A stretch of 64,000 nt of DNA from Mercenaria mercenaria (Eukaryota > Mollusca > Bivalvia > Venerida > Veneridae): NCBI RefSeq assembly GCF_021730395.1, contig NC_069371.1:3658001-3722000 (forward strand), read 5' to 3'. The notes under the pieces were generated by a model that made no database searches, was not told the DNA's origin, and worked only from the letters and a program-made list of their open reading frames with translations. Of this stretch, positions 33,461 to 45,415 are shown piece after piece (position 1 is the stretch's first letter; each line of letters starts with the position of its first letter). The position numbers and the translations under genes were made by a program.

Positions 33461-34290
33461 CAGTAAAACACCGCTCGCTCGAGGTCGCAAGGGGATGAGC
33501 AAAATGCTCGAGTTATCCATGGTTTCGAGCGACCCAAACATTGACCAACATACGAAGAAAACTAAAGTTTGTTTTACCAACTGTCATTGGGACCGTTTGC
33601 AGAGTAAACGGTGATGCGTAATAATAACATACTTGTGACATTTTTCAAAAACAAACGTATTACAAACGTTATCTATTGATAGACGTTTCAATATATAATT
33701 TGTAAATGGCACATGTGAAGAAACAACTAAGATTTTTTTTTTTTTATTCATCAACAAGTGCATATCAAAATTATCATCTCAATTTTATGAAACGGCTATA
33801 TTATTTCCTTCATTTGCATGCAAACAATTGCTGACTTAGATCTCATAACTATCTTCTCGATCCCGCAGACAAGATGCTTTAAGTAATCAGTAATTGATCG
33901 ATATTTGATCAATAAAACTTTTCTTTAAGCTTTTATCAATAATTAATCTCATCATAAGATCAAATATACTGACAAACAAACATTTAAGATAGTCTGGGAA
34001 TAGACTACGCAATTCTCAAGGTGTGTGAAAATGTTTAATTAACCGACACATTCTGACCGCCGAAGGTGTGAAAAATGTTGACACCTCTGCTCGAGTTAGC
34101 CAGAAGTAACAAAGAGTAAATTAATACACAGGGACTAGGTGTCATGCTCGAGCGATCGAGTTATCGATGCTCGACCCAGCCATGGTAATATCACATAGAA
34201 AATAGAAGGAAATCGGCCGGGACAACATGAATTGCTCGAGCGAGCCCGGGTGCTTGAGTCATCGATGCTCGAGCGAGCGGTGTTTCACTG
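33461..34290. mobile_element. 830-bp non-autonomous pogo/Tigger-like element
   Basis: The left end CAGTAAAACACCGCTCGCTC and the right end (complement CAGTGAAACACCGCTCGCTC) pair over at least 23 bp with one mismatch and are flanked by TA (33459-33460, 34291-34292). Subterminal CTCGAGTTATC/ATCGATGCTCGAG motifs repeat at both sides (33515, 34089, 34147-34172, 34230-34275) and probably bind the transposase. No transposase is encoded. Confidence 0.8.
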
Positions 34291-34416
34291 TATTGATACT
34301 GCCCCAGCAAACTTAGTATAACTGGTTAAAACCATTGAAAACATGGAATATATAATATTGGCTGTTACAGGACAAAACCTGTATTAGTCTCAAAAAATTA
34401 AAACTGAGATAACAAT

Positions 34417-35730
34417 CAAGAGGACCATGATGGTCCTGAATTGCTCACCTGTTCCCACATGACCCAGTTTTGAACTGAGTATGACGTCGTTTTTTCTATT
34501 ATTTGACATAGTGACCTGGTTTTTGAGCTCATGTGACCCAAGTTTTGAATCTGACCTAGATATCATCGAGATAAAAATTCTGACCAATTTTCATGAAGAT
34601 CCATTGTAAAATATGGCCTCTTGAGAGGTCACAAGGTTTTTCTATTATTTGACTTAATGACCTAGTTTTTGAAGGCATGTGACCCAGTTTCGAACTTGAC
34701 TTAGATATCATCAAGGTGAACATTCTCACCAATTTTCATGAAGATCTCATGAAAAGTATGGCCTCTAGAGAGGTCACAAGGTTTTTCTATTTTTCAACCT
34801 ACTGACCTAGTTTTTGACCGCACGTGACCCACTTTCATAACTGACCTAGATATCATCAAGGTGAACATTCTGACCAATTTTCATGAAGTTCCATTGAAAA
34901 ATATGGCCTCTAGAGAGGTCACAAGGTTTTTCTATTTTTAGACCTAATGACCTAGTTTTTGACCGCACGTGAGCCACTTTCGAACTTGACCTAGATATCA
35001 TCAAGGTGAACATTCAGACTTACTTTCATCAATATCAAATGAAAAATATGGCCTCTAGAGAGGTCACAAGGTTTTTCTATTTTTAGACCTACTGACCTAG
35101 TTTTGGAACGCACGTGACCCAGTTTCGACCTTGACCTAGATATCACCAAGGTGAACATTCTGACCAATTTTCATGAAGATCCATTGAAAAATATGGCCTC
35201 TAGAGAGGTCACAAGGTTTTTCTATTTATAGACCTAATGACCTAGTTTTTGACCGCACGTGAGCCACTTTCGAGCTTGACCTAGATATCATCAAGGTGAA
35301 CATTCAGACTAACTTTCATGAAGATCCATTGAAAAATATGGCTTCTAGAGAGGTCACAAGGTTTTTCTATTTTTAGACCTACTGACCTAGATTGGATCGC
35401 ACGTGACCCAGTTTCGAAATTGACATAGACATCATCAAGGTGAACATTTTGACCAATTTTCATGAAGATCCATTCAAAAATATGGCCTCTAGGGAGGTCA
35501 AAAGGTTTTTCTATTTTTAGACCAACTGACCTAGTTTTGAACCGCACGTGACCCAGTTTCGAACTTGACCTAGATATCATCAAGATGAACATTCTGACCA
35601 ACTTTCATTAAGATCCCATGAAAAACGTGACCTCTAGAGTGGTCACAAGCAAAAGTTTACGGATGCATGCACGGACGGACGCCACGCGATCACAAAAGCT
35701 CACCTTGTCACTTTGTGACTGGTGAGCTAA
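34417..35730 (+). mobile_element. HTR element, family 4
   Basis: The 5' tip is CAAGAG with hairpin GGACCATGATGGTCC and block GCTCACCTGT. About eight ~145-bp units follow, then TTACGGATGCATGCACGGACGGACG and the 3' hairpin ending ACTGGTGAGCTAA. Confidence 0.8.
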
Positions 35731-36033
35731 AAATTCATGAAGAACATTTTTATTAGCTTTCAATTCTAAACAAATGAAGAAATTATCTTCATTTTTTCAA
35801 GACAGTAAGTCTCCAAACACATTCAGAGACTGGATGAAAGCAGTTGTCATGCATGGCCTGTAAATGTCATGTCGTTCATGCAACAAAATATATAGATAAA
35901 TATTGCAACAGTTCGAAATGGTTTTACTAAAAACTAATTTAACAGAGTATCTTTCATTTCATCGCAGACCCTATGTCTTCTCATGGTTCAAGGATGTTTT
36001 GGAGTTTCAGTTGTCATGACAACACATACCGGT

Positions 36034-36560
36034 TGTAACTGCTGTGATGATAACGTCATCTGCGACGATTTATTCGTAAATGTAATTGTTTTAGTCTGGT
36101 TCTTTTTGCGGCATGGGAAACGTTATTTAAACGTTAGTTTATTAAAATTAGAAACTTTGCGTCTTGCGAACCCAAAGAGGTAACATAGATTTATTGTAGT
36201 AGGCCCCTAACGATCTCTATTACATTTGGAACATGTTTCCAGAATCTTTCTAACGTTTAACACGAATATTTCCTGCATTTTTATTGTCACTGAAAATGGG
36301 TTTCGGATATACTAATTTTCGAATGCTGATATTGTATATTGTGTGTCGTTGTAATTGAATCTGAAATTGATGAATATACTGTAGCGATGTGGTTTAATAC
36401 AGGGACTTTACTATGTTTTGTACATGTATTTTCAGTTTGACGGATTTGTGATGTGACCAAATGATAGATTCTGAATGATTAAACATCATAAAATTCTGTG
36501 CTGCTCTTGGGTTATTTACAATTATCGTTCGATTGGTTGTTGCGATCCCCTGCCATTACA
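36034..36560 (+). repeat. 5' LTR of the BEL/Pao element
   Basis: 527 bp, TGTAACTGCTGTGATGATAA … CCATTACA, near-identical to 44884-45410. Confidence 0.95.
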
Positions 36561-36597
36561 GTCAAACTCTGCAGAATCAGTGTGTTGATGACATCAG

Positions 36598-37317
36598 ATG
36601 AGTAACCGGAAATTATTAAAACAAGCTGGTCGAGTTGTGGAACTGGAAGAACCTACTAACCCTATATTGACACCTTTATTTGTCAGTGACAGCAAGGGAA
36701 AGTACATACAAGCAGTTAACACGAGTTCAAACTTTGACAGAAAAATTAATTGGGTTTGTAAAGGAGGCTTGACGTCTGCGGCTGCATTGAGGTGGCTGCC
36801 GAACAATATCGACAACAAAATTAGCAAACTTGGACCTGTGAGTGTGTATATTTGGGTTGGTACGTGTGATTTAACAGAAAAGGGTCACCGTTTCATAAAT
36901 TTACGCCAAAATTCGGACACATGCTTACAAAATCTTCAGGAAAATCTTGGAAAAATCAAGCAATGCTGCGCAGACCACAATTCTAAAGTAACTTTCTTGC
37001 AAATACCATACTATTCAATTCAACTTTGGAACAGCCAAAAGGGTCACGAATCTCCAGATACCTTCAAATTCGATGACAAAAAGTTAACTGAACTTATTGA
37101 CTCTGCAAACAATTTCATCGACGAATTAAACAGTCAAGTTGGTACATACACATTGAAATTTAACCAAGATTTGGTGAGATCTCGGAAGGCAAAGTCATCG
37201 CGGGGACGCTACTCCATAAATTTCAACTTACTCTCAGATGGTATTCATCCAGACGAAAATCTTTCTAGAGCATGGCTGACGTCACTGAAGCGAAAAATGT
37301 TCAAGGACTGTGTTTAG
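36598..37317 (+). CDS. SGNH-hydrolase-like ORF upstream of gag in the BEL/Pao element
   Basis: The 239-residue frame starts with ATG 38 bp after the 5' LTR. Its landmarks match the block order of SGNH/GDSL hydrolases: FVSDSKG near residue 32 (block I serine region), CKGG near 54-57 (block II glycine), VYIWVGTCDLT at 83-93 (block III, normally GxND), and SDGIHPDE at 213-220 (block V D-x-x-H). The overall β-strand/motif spacing fits a ~200-residue SGNH fold. Such esterase-like domains are known in ORF1 of some CR1-like LINEs; I do not know it as a regular BEL/Pao component. It could be esterase-like without activity, since block III departs from the norm. No signal peptide is present, so it would act in the cytoplasm, perhaps with the particle or RNA. 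Confidence 0.6.
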   Translation: MSNRKLLKQAGRVVELEEPTNPILTPLFVSDSKGKYIQAVNTSSNFDRKINWVCKGGLTSAAALRWLPNNIDNKISKLGPVSVYIWVGTCDLTEKGHRFINLRQNSDTCLQNLQENLGKIKQCCADHNSKVTFLQIPYYSIQLWNSQKGHESPDTFKFDDKKLTELIDSANNFIDELNSQVGTYTLKFNQDLVRSRKAKSSRGRYSINFNLLSDGIHPDENLSRAWLTSLKRKMFKDCV

Positions 37318-37370
37318 CATCATCATTCATGGTAGTATGCAACCGGGGTAGAGCAGGTAATCGGGTGCAG

Positions 37371-37599
37371 TTTAACTGAACTTTATTTTTGTAGGCCGGG
37401 ATTGCCCAGCCACACATTTAACTGAACTTTATTTTTGTAGGCCGGGATTGCCCAGCCACACATTTAACTGAACTTTATTTTTGTAGGCCGGGATTGCCCA
37501 GCCACACATTTAACTGAACTTTATTTTGTAGGCCGGGATTGCCCAGCCACACATTTAACTGAACTTTATTGCGTAGGCAGGGATTGCCCAGCCACGTAT
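37371..37599 (+). repeat. 46-bp tandem array (five copies) in the BEL/Pao leader
   Basis: Unit TTTAACTGAACTTTATTTTT + GTAGGCCGGGATTGCCCAGCC + ACACA starts at 37371, 37417, 37463, 37509 and 37554. The first four are nearly identical and the fifth is diverged. It lies between the SGNH-like ORF and gag-pol. Confidence 0.9.
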
Positions 37600-37937
37600 T
37601 GTGAATTCATTGGTTACAGTTGCGTTTGTTGTGATCATATTTTGTTGTGTTGCATTGTAGAAATTTCTAGTTTGTACCCAACAGTCATAAATAGTAACCG
37701 CTCACAGTACTTTACCTTTCTTATATATATAGATATATATATTTTTTTTTTTGCTTTCTTTCATTGTTCTAGGACTGCTTAAAATTTAAGAACTTGAATT
37801 TTATTGGATTGCAAGCATTTTTGGATAACTTACATTCGAGCATTTAGGTTTCATTTTAAGGGTTTAGGTTTATTACATATATACATGTGTGCTTGACAAA
37901 ATATTGTATTCTGTTCCTTAATAAGCATTTCTTCAGA

Positions 37938-40900
37938 ATGTCGCAGACTACTGAAACGTGTGGAACAGAAGGTGAGGTGTGTACACAGGTATCTTACGAA
38001 ACTGGTGGCGAAGATGCTCATGAAGAAGAGATACAGTCTACTACATCTGAAGGTGAGGTTAGTGAGGTTCGTGAACGGAAACCGACAGACAAGGGTCGAG
38101 CATGGAAACTTGAGCAGTTGTCAGGTAAATTTAGATCTGTAGTTACGAAGTGGCGTAAACAAGCCAATCATATTACTATATGTTTGTCAGATTGTGACAA
38201 TCATGAATTTATTAGGAATGAGCGTTCTGTGCTGGATGTACTCTTCTCAGATGTTCAAAATGTATTTCACTCTATCTATCAGTTGGATAATAGTTCCCCA
38301 GAACTAAAAAAATATGAATGCATTGAAAGTGAACATCAAAGTTTAATGCTTGGTATATCCGATGCCATAAGATCAATCAAGGCAGAAAGGTCTTCAGCTG
38401 TTTCTGGTAAGTCCCAATCATCTCGTCGTTCCTCTAGACATTCCTCTCAACATTCTTCAGTTCTTACGAAGGTGTCCGTTCAAGCTGAGGCTGCTAGTTT
38501 GAAAACTAAGTTAAAGTTCATCGAAGTTGAGGCAAAAACCAGAGCGGAGCTAGAGAAAATTGAAACAATGAAACAGTTAGAGATGGCTAATGCCAAGCTA
38601 GAGGTTCTTAATTCTGTTGACCCTTTCTCCCCGGGTATTACCAAGGCAGATGTTGAGAGTCTGCCAAAGGATGTGTCAAAGGATTATGTTTATGACTATG
38701 TCAAATCTCAGAATATGTCACAGGACTCTCAATCAAATGTTAACAGTCCTATCATTAAACAAGAACAAATAGTGAATAATGCTGCCAATGAGGTAAAAAT
38801 GACTGTTGACTCTCAGAAGCCTCTAAAAACAACATCTCAAACTCACACTGACTCAAATGGTTTTAGGTTAAATCCATCAGCACAAGACTTTGTAGCTAAC
38901 ACTTCAAGTCACAGTGCAGGTGTAACCCAAACACATGTATACATTCCTGATGGTAACAACTCTACTCAGTCACTTAGTCAAAATCTTGTAGAACTAACAA
39001 AATCACTTGTTACTCAGGTCAGTTTGAATAGACTCCCACCACCCGAACCAAATATTTTTTATGGTGATCCCATCCAATTTCCTGCATGGAAGGCAGCGTT
39101 CAAAACATTGATAGAGCAAAGAAATCTTCCAGATGGGGAAAAGATTCATTATTTAAGAAAGTATTTAGGTGGCCCAGTGAGACAGGTGGTAGAAAATTAT
39201 TTTCTGTTGTCAACAGACGATGCCTACGAAGATGCGAAACGACTACTGGACAAAAGGTATGGTAACCCATTTGTGATAGCATCAGCGTTTCGGGATAAAC
39301 TTGAATCCTGGCCAAAGGTTGTACCAAAAGATGCTTCTGGGTTGCTTAAATTCTCTGATTTTTTGAAGCAGTGTCTTACAGCAATGAGTAGTGTTCCAAG
39401 CTTAAGTGTTTTGAATGATAGCCGGGAAAATCAAAAAATGTTGTCCAAGTTGCCTGAATGGCTAGTTATAAGGTGGAACAGAATTGCAGCCACATCGAAG
39501 GAAGAACTCAAGGTGTTCCCCTCCTTTAAGCAGTTTGCTGACTTTGTTTCGAAGGAAGCAAAGATAGCTTCGGACCCAGTTACTTCTGTCTTTTACGTCA
39601 AGGGTAATCTCAGTTCTGCTAGTGACAAGGTTGGAAAATACTCATCTAGACAAGCTAAGGCTTCTGCCAGTCCTGGTTGTCGTTCCTATCTTTCGAATAC
39701 ACAGTCGACTACATATCAAGGTTCACGTCAGTCTCAGAATGATTGTCCTTTATGTCAAAAGCACCATGGTCTTGATGTTTGTTTTTCCTTTCTGAAAAGG
39801 TCGGTAGTTGATAGAAAGGCCTTCGCATCGGAAAAGAAACTGTGTTTTGGTTGCTTACAGAAAGGCCATGTATCTAAAAGTTGCAGACAACGGTTAAAAT
39901 GTAATATTTGTTCTAAGAATCACCCTAGCTCTCTACATGGTGACAAACTTACCCAGAGTGATTCCAGGAAGACTGGCAGCGAAAATGGTAATGGTGATGT
40001 CAACAAGGAGAACGCAGTTACAGGTACACCTGTACAGGCTGGACACTCAGGTGCTGCGTTCTTAAGCAACATAGGCCAGATCAGTAAGTGTTCAATGATT
40101 CTACCTGTGTTTGTATCGCATTGCGACAATCCTGGTAGGGAGGTTCTTGTATATGCTTTATTGGACACTCAGTCAGATACCACCTTTTTGTTAGATGGTA
40201 CACGCAGTGCTTTGGGTCTTTCTGGGGTTGACGTTAAATTGTCACTATCGACTCTGCATGCCGAGAACAAAATAGTGAACAGTCAAAAGTTGAGGGGTCT
40301 ACAAGTTAGAGGTTTCTATGACTATACCCATATAACCTTACCTGATACCTATACAAGGGAGATAATGCCAGCCAATCGTGCACACATTCCAACACCCGAG
40401 CATGCTAAGTTCTGGCCACACTTAAAATGCATTTCTGACTGCTTACCACCTCTGCAAGAGGCAGATATAGGTTTGTTGATTGGATATAATTGCCCACAAG
40501 CTCTAGTCCCTCGGGAAGTTATAACTCCTGTTGGTAATGGTCCTTTAGCTCAAAAGACAGATTTGGGATGGACAATAGTTGGAACAATTGATTTAAACTG
40601 CGTTGAAGATGACTCAATCGGCTCGAGTCACCGTGTTCTCTGTTGCAAAGTTCCTTCGGCTCTATCAGTAAGTGATAGTCAGAAAGAAGTTGTCCTGTTC
40701 TCACTGCGTACTAAGGTCAAGGAGGTTGTGTCCAGTGACATTTTGCGCATACTTGACCGTGAGTTTTGCGATTCTGGGGAAATGTGCAACAAACTGTCTC
40801 AGGAAGATCAGCTCTTTGTGTCGAAGCTGTCCAAAGGTATCTGTTTTCAGGATGGTCATTATGTTATGCCACTTCCCTTTAAGGGAGCTGATCCAGTTCT

Positions 40901-43900
40901 TCCGAATAACAAGTCCATGGCTTTGAAAAGGGTGAAATCTCTGAGACAAAGACTGAAAAGAGACTCAACATTCTGTCAACACTACTCCCAATTTATGAAG
41001 GAGCTGATTAGTTATGGCCATGCTGAAAGGGTCCCCGAGTCAGATCTTAATTCGAATAAGACCACTTGGTTTATTCCACATCATGGAGTGTATCACCCTC
41101 AGAAACGTGATAAAATTCGGGTGGTTTTTGATTGCAGCGCAACGTTTGAAGGCGAAAGCTTGAATGCACATCTACTTCAAGGCCCTGACTTGACCAATAA
41201 ACTTGTGGGAGTCCTTTGCAGATTCAGAAAGGAGCTGGTGGCTTTGATGTGTGATGTTGAAAAAATGTTTCACCAATTCAAGGTTTGTAAGGCCCATAGA
41301 GATTATCTTAGGTTTCTTTGGTGGGAGGATGACGACTTTGAAAGGTTCCCTACAGAATTTAGAATGACTGTGCATTTATTTGGAGCAACTTCCTCCCCAG
41401 GTTGTGCTAACTTTGGAATGAAGAAGATGGCTTCCGACAATGAAGAACAGTTTGGGTCTAACATAGCTGACTTCATAAGGCATGATTTTTATGTTGATGA
41501 TGGGTTGAGGTCTGTATCTTCTGTTCCTGAAGCTGTCAGTTTGGTTAAGAAGAGTACTGAGTTATGCAGTAAGGCTGGTCTTAGGCTCCACAAGTTTGTC
41601 TCTAATTCTAAGGTTGTGATACAGTCCCTTCCTTCTGAAGCTTGAGCTAAAGATCTCAAAAATGTTGACTTGATTGGTGATAACTTACCTGTTCAGAGAA
41701 CCTTGGGAGTCCTTTGGTGCTTAGACTCTGATACATTTCAGTATGAGATGGTCTCAAACAATCGCCCTCTCACAAGAAGGGGTATCTTATCTACAGTCAG
41801 TTCAATATACGATCCTCTTGGTTTTTTATCTCCAGTGGCTTTATCCGGAAAGCAAATTCTGCAGCAGATGTGTGCAGACCAGGTGGGTTGGGATGACCCC
41901 TTACCAGAAAGTCTAAATGGCAAGTGGGTGAAGTGGTGCGCTGACCTGAAGAATCTTCCTCTTTTGAAGTTTCCAAGATGTGTTAAGCCTGAAGGTTTTG
42001 GCAAAATTAGAAATACTGAGATGCATCATTTTTCCGATGCAAGTAGCTATGGGTATGGGCAGTGCTCCTATATTCGTTTGGTGACTGATGTTGGCCAGGT
42101 GCATTGTGCGTTATTAATGGGCAAATCTCGTGTTGTACCTTTAAGACCCATCACATTACCACATCTTGAATTGACAGCAGCTGTGTTGTCAGTTAAAATT
42201 TCCTCGCTTTTGGATCAAGAACTTGAGTACCCAAACCTTAAACACTTTTTCTGGACCGATAGTAAGGTTGTACTGGGATATATTTGCAACGAAGCAAGGA
42301 GATTTCATATATTCGTCGCTAACAGAGTTCAGCAAATCAAAGAGCATACAAACCCTAACCAATGGAATTATGTTGCCTCTGGTGAAAATCCTGCAGATTT
42401 GGCTTCTCGAGGTGCATCTGTAGCAGAGCTAGCTAAGACCCCTATGTGGCTCAATGGTCCAGAATTTCTCTGGAAGCAGGATGCAATTTCAGCAAATATC
42501 AGTGCACAGTTTTCAGTATGTCCTGATGACCCAGAGTTAAAACATGTTCAGGCATTTTTGTCAAATGCAAAACCACCCTGCTTCAGTTCGTTGTTGGAAC
42601 GGCTTGAGTACTTCTCTGATTGGCACAGGTGTAAACGAGCGGTAGCATTGGTGCTTAGGTACAAGGGAAAATTGTTGCAAAAATCAGGGAAGTTGCAAAC
42701 TACTGGTGTGGAGAAACGTTCATTACATTATAGTCCCATTACTGTAAATGAACTACAGAAGGCCGAGACTGAAATCTTTAAGGCTGTCCAGTTGTATGAT
42801 TTCAAGGGTGAGATTGATACACTTAAGACTCATAATATAGTTAGAGTTTCTAATGACAGGGCAGAACAGTCATTAAGAACTAAGTCCCTAAAGGGAAGGT
42901 CAAACCTGTGTTCCTTAGATCCGTTCCTTGACAAAAATGGCTTAATTCGTGTAGGTGGTCGTGTTCAACATGCCGAAATGTCAGATCTGGTGAAGTTTCC
43001 AGTTGTACTTCCTAGAAAGGGTCATATAACAGAGCTTGTTATACGGCATTATCATGACAAGGTTCAACATCAGGGTCGCGGAATGACCACAAATGTTATT
43101 CGGAATAATGGACTCTGGATTATTGGTTGTAATTCGGCAGTTTCTCATGTGATTTTGAAATGTGTTGTTTGTCATAGGTTACGGTGTTCCTTTGAAGGTC
43201 AAAAAATGGCCGACTTGCCATCTGACCGTCTAGAACCATCTCCCCCATTCACGTATTGCGCAGTAGACTATTTTGGTCCATTTTATGTTAAGGAAGGGCG
43301 AAAGGAAATGAAGCGCTATGGGGTTCTGTTCACTTGTCTAACTTGCAGGGCAGTTCACGTTGAAACGGCTACGTCCTTAGAAACTGATTCATTCATAAAC
43401 TGTTTAAGACGGTTCATTGCAATTAGGGGTCCGATTCGTCAGCTTCGTTCTGACAGAGGCACTAACTTTATAGGTGCTGAAAATGAATTAAAGAGCTCAC
43501 TTGCAGAATTACTAGTAGATAACGACCAAATAAAACAGTTCTTATTAAGGGAAGGTTGTGATTGGTTCGAATGGAAAATGAATGTCCCTGCTGCTAGCCA
43601 CATGGGAGGCGTGTGGGAGCGTCAGATTCGTTCTGTAAGAAGTGTCCTAGCCACGCTGTTACATACACATGGCAATTCGTTAGATGATGACAGCTTAAGA
43701 ACATTTTTGTACGAGGCTGCATCGATAGTCAATAGTCGTCCGCTCACTGTCGCAAATGTAAATGACCCATTATCTGTCACACCATTGACGCCCAATCATT
43801 TGCTCACTATGAAAACTAGTATTATTCTTCCTCCACCAGGTAACTTTCAGACAAATGATATGTATTGCAAGCGTCGATGGCGTAGAGTTCAGTTTTTACT

Positions 43901-44231
43901 GAATCAGTTCTGGACCAGATGGAGGAACGAAAATCTACAAAACTTGCAGGTACGTAAGAAATGGACATCTGTAAAAAGAAACCTATCAAACGGTGATATT
44001 GTTCTAGTACGTGATGATAATCTAACAAGAAATAATTGGAAAATAGGGCGAGTACATGAGGTGTTCAAAGACTCAGATGGACTTGTACGTAAGGTAAGAC
44101 TTGCTTTGGGTACGGCGTGTTTGGACAAAACTGGTAAGCGCAATAATCCTATTGTGTATATGGAAAGACCAGTCCACAAGTTAGTGTTGTTGAAGGAAAC
44201 CGAGGAGATCCCCGTCCAGGAGCCTTGTTAA
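37938..44231 (+). mobile_element. Gag-pol coding region of the BEL/Pao element (part of fossil)
   Basis: I take ATG at 37938 as the start; the frame is also open upstream without an ATG. Parts in order: a coiled-coil stretch (about 38500-38620); the DUF1759-type gag domain (PEPNIFYGDPIQFPAWK…, about 39040-39330); cysteine knuckles including CFGCLQKGHVSKSC (39740-39940); a DUF1758 aspartic protease with ALLDTQSDTTFL (about 40150); reverse transcriptase with VVFDCSATFEG and FYVDD (about 41040-41600); the Pao-type A17/RNase H region (SSIYDPLGFLSP, HHFSDAS, FWTDSKVVLGYI; 41700-42420); integrase with an HHCC finger (43040-43190) and core (VDYFGPF, SDRGTNFIGA; 43250-43650); and a C-terminal DUF5641 domain (about 43860-44110). 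The region looks nearly whole with about one break. Confidence 0.95.
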
Positions 44232-44883
44232 CAGGTAGTGTATATGTATGTAACAGTCTGCCTTTCCATCTATGAGCACGCAGTACATGTATATAGATTT
44301 ATTCAGGATATTAAGAATAGTAAGATCTTTAACAATGTTCAAATGTCAGACAAATTTTAGTGTTGTTGCTTTATTCACAGAGTTACTAAAAAAATGCAGC
44401 TTCTGTTATTTTCCAGCTGGATTTATAATAATATATGTCTATGTCATTGTAGAAGTATATTTAAGCACTGTAGACTAATTTTGATAAATACATATAGACT
44501 CTATACAATATTCAATAGAATATTAAAACATGATTTCATTTTGTTTTTCAGTACATTATAATAATTAATTGTCTGCTAACTATTTTTGCATGTTCAGATT
44601 TAAATGCTGTTCTTGGTGCAATTTTGTATTTTTGTATTTTTTGTGTGTATTTTTTGTGTAATTGACTTCACTTGTAATTGTCAAGGTACCCTTGTAGTGT
44701 ATTTTTATGTAATTAAGTGTTTACCTGTAATTGTTAATGTTTGATTGTGGCAATATAGACAACAATGTACGCAGACATTTATTCCATATTGTATTCTATG
44801 TCAAACTGAAGTTACAAACCTAATGTGCATATTGTTTCTCTTTTGTATTCAAATTTGCATCAAATGCCAATTTGGGGGAGCCA

Positions 44884-45410
44884 TGTAACTGCTGTGATGA
44901 TAACGTCATCTGCGACGATTTATTCGTAAATGTAATTGTTTTAGTCCGGTTCTTTTTGCGGCATGGGAAACGTTATTTAAACGTTAGTTTATTAAAATTA
45001 GAAACTTTGCGTCTTGCGAACCCAAAGAGGTAACATAGATTTATTGTAGTAGGCCCCTAACGATCTCTATTACATTTGGAACATGTTTCCAGAATCTTTC
45101 TAACGTTTAACACGAATATTTCCTGCATTTTTATTGTCACTGAAAATGGGTTTCGGATATACTAATTTTCGGATGCTGATATTGTATATTGTGTGTCGTT
45201 GTAATTGAATCTGAAATTGATGAATATACTGTAGCGATGTGGTTTAATACAGGGACTTTACTATGTTTTGTACATGTATTTTCAGTTTGACGGATTTGTG
45301 ATGTGACCAAATGATAGATTCTGAATGATTAAACATCATAAAATTCTGTGCTGCTCTTGGGTTATTTACAATTATCATTCGATTGGTTGTTGCGATCCCC
45401 TGCCATTTCA
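44884..45410 (+). repeat. 3' LTR of the BEL/Pao element
   Basis: 527 bp, partner of 36034-36560, followed by the CCGGT duplication. Confidence 0.95.
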
Positions 45411-45415
45411 CCGGT

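Larger units (their letters stand above)
36034..45410 (+). mobile_element. BEL/Pao LTR retrotransposon, nearly whole (fossil)
   Basis: Two 527-bp LTRs (36034-36560 and 44884-45410; TG…CA ends) are flanked by a perfect CCGGT duplication (36029-36033, 45411-45415), as usual for this family. I count about four LTR differences, roughly 0.8%, so the insertion is young. Inside are an extra SGNH-like ORF (36598-37317), a 46-bp tandem array in the leader (37371-37599), and a gag-pol region (37938-44231). A purine-rich stretch (TTTGGGGGAGCCA) precedes the 3' LTR. The coding region looks whole apart from about one break. The element carries no recognisable env. Confidence 0.95.

Noticed and set aside
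37887-37937. In-frame extension upstream of gag
   Set aside because: It begins without ATG. The first ATG at 37938 starts a plausible gag N-terminus.
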